Shown here piece by piece: positions 7,440 through 12,157 of a DNA stretch of 12,157 bases. The translations under genes were made by a program, and so were the position numbers. The stretch's first letter is position 1; every line of letters begins with the position of its first letter. Source of the stretch: an uncultured Lachnospiraceae bacterium (GTDB lineage Bacteria; Bacillota; Clostridia; Lachnospirales; Lachnospiraceae). Under the pieces are notes generated by a model, which saw nothing but the letters and a program-made list of their open reading frames with translations, did not search any database and was not told the origin of the DNA. The stretch is from NCBI GenBank assembly GCA_900539715.1, contig UQDA01000046.1, positions 1 through 12,157 on the forward strand. The letters run 5' to 3'.

Positions 7440-7979
7440 ATGAGGATAGGAATGGGATATGACGTGCATAGATTGACAGAGGGGCGCAGGCTCATTATGG
7501 GCGGCGTGGAAATCCCTTATGAAAAGGGGCTTTTGGGGCATTCGGATGCGGACGTTTTAGTGCATGCGGTCATGGATGCGCTTCTGGGCGCGGCGGCGCT
7601 GGGAGACATCGGCAAGCATTTTCCGGATACAGACCCCGCCTATAAAGGCATCAGCAGCATCGCACTTTTAAAAAAGGTGGGAGAGCTTCTGGAGGAAAAG
7701 TGTTTTCTGATAGAAAACATCGATGCGACCATCATTGCACAGGCTCCGAAAATGCGCCCCCATATCGACCGGATGCGTCAGAATATGGCGGATGCGCTGG
7801 GAATCGACATTTCCCAGATAAATGTGAAAGCAACGACAGAGGAAGGGCTCGGCTTTACAGGAACGGGCGAGGGGATTTCTTCACAGGCAATATGCCTTTT
7901 GAACAGTCCGATGGGGCTGTATGACCAAAATGTGTCCGGCACATCCTGCGAGGGCTGTCAGGGCTGCAGCAAAGCTTAA
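7440..7979 (+). CDS. ispF: 2-C-methyl-D-erythritol 2,4-cyclodiphosphate synthase
   Basis: IspF converts CDP-ME 2-phosphate to ME-2,4-cyclodiphosphate with loss of CMP in the MEP isoprenoid pathway; it is a cytoplasmic trimer. The start is ATG 7440, with GGAGG (7430-7434) 5 nt upstream; an upstream in-frame start at 7359 would add 27 unrelated residues. The family signature is intact: metal ligands D8 and H10 (GMGYDVHRL) and H42 (HSDADVLVHAVMDALLGAAALGDIG), plus FPDTD and the end motif NVKATTEEGLGFTGTGEGI. Length is 179 residues against a usual 155-160. The extra about 20 residues form a tail ending CEGCQGCSKA with three closely spaced cysteines. A weak -10 (GATAAT, 7364-7369) lies upstream but has no convincing -35. 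The gene was probably the first of an operon with the methyltransferase now separated by an IS607 element. Confidence 0.96.
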   Translation: MRIGMGYDVHRLTEGRRLIMGGVEIPYEKGLLGHSDADVLVHAVMDALLGAAALGDIGKHFPDTDPAYKGISSIALLKKVGELLEEKCFLIENIDATIIAQAPKMRPHIDRMRQNMADALGIDISQINVKATTEEGLGFTGTGEGISSQAICLLNSPMGLYDQNVSGTSCEGCQGCSKA

Positions 7980-7981
7980 AA

Positions 7982-7986
7982 GGAGG
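7982..7986 (+). promoter_or_regulatory. Stranded ribosome binding site (GGAGG) after ispF
   Basis: GGAGG stands 2 nt after the ispF stop with no start codon at normal distance. It ends exactly where the IS607 element is inferred to begin. Joining it to 10003 places it 9 nt before ATG 10012 of the methyltransferase, so it is most likely that gene's original site. Confidence 0.65.
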
Positions 7987-8007
7987 AACTTAAAACAACC
8001 AAAATCA

Positions 8008-8035
8008 TTGTTAATAGTGATTAAATGTGTTAAAT
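8008..8035 (+). promoter_or_regulatory. Weak candidate promoter of the IS607 transposase
   Basis: TTGTTA (8008-8013) and TTAAAT (8030-8035) are separated by 16 nt and lie upstream of the GGAGG (8044-8048) that serves ATG 8057. Each hexamer matches consensus at four of six positions. The -10 overlaps the left inverted repeat, which would allow autorepression by the transposase. Confidence 0.3.
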
Positions 8036-8041
8036 ATGCTC
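8023..8041 (+). repeat. Left inverted repeat of the IS607 element
   Basis: AAATGTGTTAAATATGCTC matches the complement of 9976-9995 (AAATGTGTTGAAATATACTC) with one single-base gap and one mismatch. It lies 36 bp inside the inferred left end, just ahead of the transposase start. It probably belongs to the set of transposase binding sites. Confidence 0.65.
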
Positions 8042-8056
8042 ATGGAGGATATTGTT

Positions 8057-8746
8057 ATGAACACATCTAATATCACTAATTACAAACCAAAAGATTTTGC
8101 TGAATTATTGGGTGTCTCAGTCAAAACGTTACAACGTTGGGATAGAGAGGGGATTCTGAAAGCAAATCGGACTCCGACTGATAGGCGTTATTATACTTAT
8201 GACCAATATCTTCAATTTAAGGGCATAAATACTGAAAATGATAATCGTCAGATTGTTATTTATGCCAGAGTATCTACAAGAAACCAAAAAGATGATTTAC
8301 AAAACCAAATAACTTTTTTACGTCAGTTTTGCAATGCTAAAGGTATCATTGTAGATCAATGTATTGAAGATTATGGAAGTGGGCTTAACTACAATCGTAA
8401 AAAGTGGAATCAATTATTAGATGAAGTAATGGAACAAAAAATCAAAACTATCATAGTTACACATAAAGATAGATTTGTCAGATTTGGCTATGATTGGTTT
8501 GAAAAATTTTGTATGAAGTTTAATACAACCATAGTGGTAGTGAATAATGAAGAGCTATCACTGCAAGAAGAACTTGTACAGGATATTGTATCTATACTTC
8601 ACGCTTTTTCTTGTAGATTGTACGGCCTTCGTAAGTATAAAAAACAAATAGAAGGGGATGAGGAAATTGCTAAAGAGCTTCAAAACGGAAATAAATCCGT
8701 CAGAGGAACAGAAAGTCAGGATCAACAAGACCATTGGCACTTGTAG
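8057..8746 (+). CDS. tnpA: IS607 family serine transposase (OrfA/TnpA)
   Basis: The 229-residue transposase starts at ATG 8057, with GGAGG (8044-8048) 8 nt upstream; earlier in-frame starts at 8027, 8036 and 8042 lie before this site. Residues about 8-55 form a MerR-like helix-turn-helix (KPKDFAELLGVSVKTLQRWDREG, then RRYYTYDQYLQF). Residues 65-195 form a small serine-recombinase domain: IVIYARVSTRNQKDDLQNQ with catalytic Ser73, EDYGSGLNYNRKKW, and THKDRFVRFGYDWFE (Arg139, Arg142). Placing the DNA-binding domain N-terminal to the catalytic domain is the hallmark of IS607. The enzyme recombines DNA through a covalent 5' phosphoserine link. Its last 89 nt overlap the start of tnpB in another frame. 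All expected active residues are present. Confidence 0.95.
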   Translation: MNTSNITNYKPKDFAELLGVSVKTLQRWDREGILKANRTPTDRRYYTYDQYLQFKGINTENDNRQIVIYARVSTRNQKDDLQNQITFLRQFCNAKGIIVDQCIEDYGSGLNYNRKKWNQLLDEVMEQKIKTIIVTHKDRFVRFGYDWFEKFCMKFNTTIVVVNNEELSLQEELVQDIVSILHAFSCRLYGLRKYKKQIEGDEEIAKELQNGNKSVRGTESQDQQDHWHL

Positions 8747-9818
8747 ATATGTTTACAACTTCTATCTCGGTCACAGCAAAGCTTTGTACGATAAAGGTGA
8801 AAAGTTTATGACCGGCAAGAGTTTTAGCGTATGGCTCAATAATGAGTACATTCCTGATAATCCTGAAAAAGTATGGATTAAAGAAGCGTATTCAAAAGCT
8901 GTAAAAAAATCTATTGAAGATGGATGTACTGCATTTACAAGATTTTTTAAACATCAAAGTGCTTTTCCTGATTTCAAAAAGAAAGGTAAATCTGATGTAA
9001 AAATGTATTTCGTAAAGAATAATCCTAAAGATTGTAGATGCGAGAGACATAGGTTGAACATACCCACTTTAGGTTGGGTACGCATTAAAGAAAAAGGCTA
9101 TATACCAACAACTAAAGACGGATGGAAAATCAAAAGCGGTACAGTATCCATCAAAGCAGGCAAATATTATGTGTCAGTTCTTGTGGAAATTCCCGACACA
9201 AAGATTGCTGATAATAGCAATGATGGTATAGGAATTGACCTGGGTTTGAAAGACCTGGCGATTGTTTCTAATGGTAAAACTTATAAAAATATCAATAAGT
9301 CAGCAAGAGTTAAAAAATTGGAAAAGAAATTGCGCAGAGAACAAAGATACCTTTCACGCAAGTATGAAAATTTAAAGAAAGGGGAGTCTACTCAAAAGAA
9401 TATACAAAAGCAAAAGCTCAAAGTGCAAAGGCTTCATCATAAAATAGATAATATCCGTACTGATTATATCAATAAATCAATAGCCGAGATAGTGAAAACC
9501 AAGCCATCTTATATAACGATTGAAGATTTGAATGTATCTGGAATGATGAAGAACAGACATCTATCAAAAGCCGTTGCATCACAAAAGTTCTATGAATTCA
9601 GAACCAAGCTTAAAGCGAAGTGTGATGAAAATGGTATTGAATTAAGAGTCGTAGACAGATGGTATCCATCATCAAAAATATGTCATTGTTGCGGTGCTAT
9701 CAAGAAAGATTTGAAGCTTTCAGATAGAATATACCGTTGTGATTGTGGCTATATCGAGGATAGGGATTTCAATGCTGCTCTTAATCTAAGAGATGCTGTA
9801 ACTTACGAAGTTGCATAA
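8658..9818 (+). CDS. tnpB: TnpB RNA-guided nuclease (IS607-associated)
   Basis: This 386-residue TnpB starts at ATG 8658 inside tnpA. Its AAGG (8652-8655) is closer than ideal, so translation may be coupled to tnpA. The N-terminal part has KSFKTEINPSEEQKVRINKTIGTCRYVYNFYL, typical of TnpB. The split RuvC nuclease is complete: D194 in GIDLGLKDLAI, E289 in YITIEDLNVSGM and D370 in DRDFNAALNL. A zinc-finger insert has C342 and C345 (CHCC) and C361 and C363 (CDC). TnpB proteins are ancestors of Cas12; they cut DNA using a guide from the element's right end and help retain the transposon at its donor site. Length and motifs match active members, with no frameshift or stop. Confidence 0.95.
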   Translation: MRKLLKSFKTEINPSEEQKVRINKTIGTCRYVYNFYLGHSKALYDKGEKFMTGKSFSVWLNNEYIPDNPEKVWIKEAYSKAVKKSIEDGCTAFTRFFKHQSAFPDFKKKGKSDVKMYFVKNNPKDCRCERHRLNIPTLGWVRIKEKGYIPTTKDGWKIKSGTVSIKAGKYYVSVLVEIPDTKIADNSNDGIGIDLGLKDLAIVSNGKTYKNINKSARVKKLEKKLRREQRYLSRKYENLKKGESTQKNIQKQKLKVQRLHHKIDNIRTDYINKSIAEIVKTKPSYITIEDLNVSGMMKNRHLSKAVASQKFYEFRTKLKAKCDENGIELRVVDRWYPSSKICHCCGAIKKDLKLSDRIYRCDCGYIEDRDFNAALNLRDAVTYEVA

Positions 9819-10002
9819 TGAAAGCAAACGTAAGTATGTACTGCGGGCTATCGCAGGAATTTACGACTGTGGAGTGTACAAGAACCTGTGAGTAGCGTAT
9901 TGTTTATAATCGCCAAAGCATACACATTGAAGCAGTAAGAAGTATCCGCAAGGACTTCAATTTCTCGATGTGTTTGAGTATATTTCAACACATTTTGAGT
10001 GG
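9819..10002 (+). ncRNA. Predicted omega RNA (reRNA) scaffold at the IS607 right end
   Basis: The 184 nt from the tnpB stop to the inferred right end hold no gene but several helices. CTGCG/CGCAG forms a stem near 9840-9857. ATTGAAG (9926-9932) pairs with CTTCAAT (9955-9961), with an alternative inner GAAGT/ACTTC stem closed on CC-GCAA-GG. ATGTGTT pairs with AACACAT (9968-9993) just before the end. TnpB guide RNAs are made from this position and may begin within the 3' part of tnpB, with the guide taken from the flank beyond 10002. Boundaries are not determined. Confidence 0.55.
9976..9995 (-). repeat. Right inverted repeat of the IS607 element
   Basis: The complement reads AAATGTGTTGAAATATACTC and pairs with the left copy at 8023-8041 (one gap, one mismatch). 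It ends 7 bp inside the inferred right end, so the two copies are asymmetric relative to the ends. The same bases contribute to the terminal omega RNA hairpin. Confidence 0.65.
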
Positions 10003-10011
10003 CAGACTGAT

Positions 10012-10623
10012 ATGCTGAATCAGAACGGATTTGACCTTTGGGCGGACGGATATGATAAGAGCGTCGGACTTTCGGAAGAGGCGCAGGCTTATCCGTTTGC
10101 CGGATATAAAAATTTATTGAATGAAATTTATAACAGGATACTGTCCCGGTCGGAAAAGGAGGTGCTGGACATCGGTTTCGGCACAGGAACGCTGACATGC
10201 AGGCTCTATGAACAGGGCTGCAGGATATATGGACAGGATTTTTCGGAAAAAATGATAGGGTTGGCACAGAAAAAGATGCCGGAAGCAAGGCTGTATCAGG
10301 GAGATTTTTCAAAGGGGCTGACAGAGGAGCTGAGAAAGCAGCGGTATGACGCTGTCATCGCAACTTATTCCCTCCATCATCTGACAGTTGCCGAAAAGGT
10401 GCATTTCCTGAAAGACCTGCTTCCTTTGCTGAAGGAAGGCGGCCATATCTATATCGGGGACGTGGCGTTCCAGACCCGTGCAGAGCTGGAACAATGCCGC
10501 AGCAATGCCGGAGAGGAATGGGATGAGGACGAGATATATTTCGTGTTCGAGGAGCTGGAACAGGAGCTGCCCGGATTGAAATTTGAGCGGATTTCAGACT
10601 GCGCGGGGGTGCTGGAACTATGA
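10012..10623 (+). CDS. Class I SAM-dependent methyltransferase
   Basis: This 203-residue protein starts at ATG 10012. A GTG at 9970 is in frame but lies inside the IS607 right end and would add 14 transposon-encoded residues. Motif I is VLDIGFGTGTL (D53, G55, G57, G59), the acidic loop of motif II is YGQDFSEKMI (D76), and motif IV is YDAVIATYSLHHL (113-124), followed by LLKEGGHIYIGDV. The N-terminal GFDLWADGYDKSVGL and YPFAGYK are typical of YrrT-like small-molecule methyltransferases. The substrate is unknown. Its original ribosome binding site appears to be GGAGG at 7982-7986, now about 2 kb away. The only remaining candidate is the weak GAGTGG (9997-10002) brought by the element. Its stop overlaps the next start (ATGA). 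Confidence 0.9.
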   Translation: MLNQNGFDLWADGYDKSVGLSEEAQAYPFAGYKNLLNEIYNRILSRSEKEVLDIGFGTGTLTCRLYEQGCRIYGQDFSEKMIGLAQKKMPEARLYQGDFSKGLTEELRKQRYDAVIATYSLHHLTVAEKVHFLKDLLPLLKEGGHIYIGDVAFQTRAELEQCRSNAGEEWDEDEIYFVFEELEQELPGLKFERISDCAGVLEL

Positions 10624-11336
10624 AGATACGATGCGTGTGGGAACATCATGGGAACGATACGCTGCTGTATTCCGATAATTTTGTCGGAGCTTTTACAAGA
10701 GGAGCTTCCAGAGAGGAGGCGCTGGAAAAGATGCCTTCTGAAATCAGGTCTTATCTGAGATGGAAGAACGCTGAAATCCCGACAGCGCTGGAAACAGAGC
10801 TGGTACAGGAAAAAGAGTCGGATCTGGAGATTTCGGATGCGGATTCAGACGTCCTTTTTGAAGAGGAACGCAGAAGCCTGAGTGTGCAGGAATATCAGGA
10901 GCTAAAGGAGCTGGTGCTGAGGTCGGCGCGTGATTTCGAGAGGCTTTATCAGGCGATACCCGATAAAGAGAAAAGCTCTCTGCCGGTCAGAAAGACTTTT
11001 TACGGACAGGTCCCGCGGACAGCCTCGGAAATGTATGAGCATACCAAAAATGTGAATCAATACTATTTTGATGAGATAGGCGTTCCTGCGGACAATGAAG
11101 GGACGATATTGGAATGCAGGAGACGCGGATTTGAACAGCTGGAAAGTCAGGTGGATTTTTTGGACAACAGGGTGTTTGACGGAAGCTATGGTGAGAGCTG
11201 GACTCTGCGGAAAGTTTTAAGGCGCTTTATCTGGCACGACAGGATACACGGAAAGGCGATGTACCGGATGGCGGTCAAAACATTCGGCACAGATGCCGTG
11301 CCGGATATCTTTTGTTTTGATACGCTCAGCGGATAA
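10620..11336 (+). CDS. Two-domain protein: HicB-like N-terminus, DinB-like C-terminus
   Basis: This 238-residue protein starts at ATG 10620, overlapping the methyltransferase stop, so translation is probably coupled. Residues 1-50 (DTLLYSDNFVGAFTRGASREEALEKMP.EI.SYLRW) have the layout of the HicB-like partial RNase H fold. A charged linker follows (about 55-95). Residues 95-225 are helical and end in SWTLRKVLRRFIWHDRIHGKAMYRMA. The histidines H141 (YEHTKNV), H206 and H210 could form the metal-binding triad of the DinB/YfiT fold, which binds divalent metals and often serves thiol transfer. There is no HicA toxin next to it, so a toxin-antitoxin role is unlikely. Function is unknown; fold assignments come from motif reading. 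Confidence 0.65.
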   Translation: MKIRCVWEHHGNDTLLYSDNFVGAFTRGASREEALEKMPSEIRSYLRWKNAEIPTALETELVQEKESDLEISDADSDVLFEEERRSLSVQEYQELKELVLRSARDFERLYQAIPDKEKSSLPVRKTFYGQVPRTASEMYEHTKNVNQYYFDEIGVPADNEGTILECRRRGFEQLESQVDFLDNRVFDGSYGESWTLRKVLRRFIWHDRIHGKAMYRMAVKTFGTDAVPDIFCFDTLSG

Positions 11337-11343
11337 GGGACAT

Positions 11344-11628
11344 ATGTCCTTTCCGTTCGATGAAACGGTGCAGACGCTTGTTTATGGAGCGGCAGATGAA
11401 AATGGACAGATTGGACCGTATCTGACGAAAGATTCGGAAAGGGATGAACTTCTTACAGAGCTGCTCGTGCCGGAAATCCGAAACGGCTATTATCTGCTGG
11501 TCGACTGGCAGGCGGAACCCGGAATGGCGGCAGGAGCGGATATCCTGCATAGAGGCAGCTTTAATTTTACGTTGGGATTGTACGATACCGATACGGATAC
11601 ATTGTATTTTTGCAAGCTGGATACATAG
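11344..11628 (+). CDS. Small protein of unknown function
   Basis: This 94-residue protein has its most likely start at ATG 11344, 7 nt after the previous stop, with AAGGGA (11335-11340) unusually close upstream. An in-frame start at 11293 would overlap the previous gene by 44 nt. I do not recognise the family. It is acidic and soluble, with an even pattern of short strands (QTLVYGAAD, NGYYLLVDWQ, SFNFTLGLYDTDTDTLYFCKLD) and no signal peptide or membrane segment. Codon use matches the upstream genes, and the position suggests it is the last gene of the ispF-methyltransferase operon. Confidence 0.65.
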   Translation: MSFPFDETVQTLVYGAADENGQIGPYLTKDSERDELLTELLVPEIRNGYYLLVDWQAEPGMAAGADILHRGSFNFTLGLYDTDTDTLYFCKLDT

Positions 11629-11655
11629 GAAAATGGTATTGAGAAGGAAATAGAA

Positions 11656-11712
11656 GTGGATATCAGGCAGTATCAGAGGTCAGATTGCGAAGAACCTGCA
11701 GAATTTATGTGA
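11656..11712 (+). pseudogene. Possible remnant of a GNAT acetyltransferase N-terminus
   Basis: GTG 11656, with AAGGA 7 nt upstream (11644-11648), opens an 18-codon frame, VDIRQYQRSDCEEPAEFM, that stops at 11710. This resembles the first strand and helix of GNAT N-acetyltransferases (xIRxYxxxDxxELxxLF). No continuation of the acetyltransferase is visible in any frame downstream, so the rest was deleted. Similarity over 18 residues is short, so chance cannot be excluded. Confidence 0.4.
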
Positions 11713-11713
11713 T

Positions 11714-11784
11714 GGTAAAGGAACGATAAATAGGGATGCTTCTTGTCCGAAGGGCAAGAAGATGGGCGGTGAAAGAACGATAAA
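11714..11784. repeat. Direct repeats flanking a 10-bp hairpin
   Basis: GGTAAAGGAACGATAAA (11714-11730) recurs as GGTGAAAGAACGATAAA (11768-11784), 15 of 17 identical. Between them CTTCTTGTCC (11739-11748) pairs with GGGCAAGAAG (11752-11761) with one G-T pair and a 3-nt loop. No T-run follows, so it is not an ordinary terminator. A further GATAAA/TTTATC pair lies at 11779-11798. Confidence 0.6.
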
Positions 11785-11838
11785 AATTAGAATTTATCAG
11801 AAAATGAGGAATAGTTGAAATGGAGGCGCTATAATAAC

Positions 11839-12157
11839 ATGAAGATTGAAGGGAACCAGAAAGAACTGGATGCAATGGTAGAATTTCATAAGGGAAACCG
11901 TGTCGAGGGGCTGAGACTGCAAGAAGAATTTGCAGCGGAATTTCGTAAGGAGTATAAAGACAAAGATCACTGTCCTTGCCTGAAAGCCTGTCGTTATCAC
12001 GGAAACTGTAAGGAATGTGTAGCAATCCACAGAGCGCATCAGGAACATGTTCCTAATTGTATGCGACCATTGATTAATAAAAAATTGAAATTGATGTCAG
12101 AATTAACAGAGCATACCTTGGCAAATGAAATAGAAGCTCCACATGAGATTTTAAGAA
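11839..12157 (+). CDS. Cys/His-rich protein of unknown function, 3' partial
   Basis: The frame from ATG 11839 is open to the end of the window (106 codons visible). GGAGG (11822-11826) lies 12 nt upstream, slightly far; TTG 11815 is a less likely alternative start. Residues 1-43 are a charged helical segment. Residues 44-74 hold a dense cluster, HCPCLKACRYHGNCKECVAIH, then HQEHVPNC, with C45, C47, C51, C57, C60 and C74 plus H54, H64, H67 and H70. The spacing suggests a zinc- or metal-binding module, broadly like the small cysteine-rich DUF6485 type, but I cannot name the family. Residues after 78 return to a helical pattern. The gene is more AT-rich than its upstream neighbours, which may mark a different origin. 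No promoter is convincing. Confidence 0.7.
   Translation, partial: MKIEGNQKELDAMVEFHKGNRVEGLRLQEEFAAEFRKEYKDKDHCPCLKACRYHGNCKECVAIHRAHQEHVPNCMRPLINKKLKLMSELTEHTLANEIEAPHEILR

Larger units (their letters stand above)
7987..10002 (+). mobile_element. IS607-family insertion sequence (serine transposase + TnpB + omega RNA)
   Basis: This AT-rich block of about 2.0 kb carries a serine-recombinase transposase, a TnpB nuclease and a structured right end. Boundaries are inferred from GG at 7985-7986 and GG at 10001-10002, consistent with the reported preference of IS607 elements to recombine at GG and leave little or no target duplication. The precise base is ambiguous by the shared GG. Support comes from terminal 9-mers ACTTAAAAC (7988-7996) and, on the complement, ACTCAAAAT (9992-10000), from a 19/20-bp inverted repeat further in, and from the recreated operon junction. 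There is no group I intron at the left end, so it is not an IStron. All coding regions are intact, so it may be active. Confidence 0.85.

Noticed and set aside
7987..8056. Group I intron (IStron) at the left end of the IS607 element
   Set aside because: Only about 70 nt separate the inferred end from the transposase start, far too short for a group I intron.
9970..10011. GTG 9970 as methyltransferase start
   Set aside because: The 14 added residues come from the IS607 right end, no ribosome binding site is at proper distance, and ATG 10012 fits the reconstructed original junction.
11830..11835. Perfect TATAAT
   Set aside because: It sits 3 nt before the ATG at 11839, has no -35 box at 16-18 nt, and transcription from it would start inside the gene.

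Overview
The window looks like a chromosomal stretch from a gut-type Clostridia genome, most likely Lachnospiraceae. That guess rests on protein style: a CotH/VTC/DUF4956 surface operon, a Rpn-type nuclease with a GIEQ-repeat tail, IspF with a Cys-rich tail, and strong GGAGG ribosome binding sites. I could not test it by search. Most genes are fairly GC-rich. One block at about 7987-10002 is clearly AT-rich and foreign-looking.

Region 1 (1-4729, + strand) is a tight operon of four genes. It encodes a large secreted CotH-kinase protein (5' end outside the window), a lipoprotein resembling the Cthe_2159 carbohydrate-binding beta-helix family, a VTC-type polyphosphate polymerase domain protein, and a DUF4956 membrane protein. 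The last two overlap by ATGA. The operon ends at a bidirectional terminator shared with the convergent MATE gene. The set suggests a cell-surface phosphoryl/polyphosphate and polysaccharide system whose function is not established.

Region 2 (4713-7192) holds a MATE efflux transporter on the minus strand with a good sigma-A-like promoter, and a divergent Rpn/PD-(D/E)XK family nuclease whose C-terminus is a 12-nt tandem repeat.

Region 3 (7193-11628) is an interrupted operon: ispF (MEP isoprenoid pathway), a class I SAM methyltransferase, a HicB-like/DinB-like two-domain protein, and a small unknown protein. An IS607-family element of about 2 kb sits between ispF and the methyltransferase. It carries a serine transposase (MerR-type HTH plus resolvase domain) and TnpB with intact RuvC residues, followed by a predicted omega/reRNA 3' end. 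Removing the element at flanking GG dinucleotides rejoins a stranded AAGGAGG site to the methyltransferase ATG at ideal spacing. This defines the probable empty site and shows that the insertion split a ribosome binding site from its gene.

Region 4 (11629-12157) holds a short broken remnant that resembles a GNAT acetyltransferase N-terminus, a direct-repeat/hairpin patch, and the start of a cysteine/histidine-rich protein of unknown function that runs off the window.
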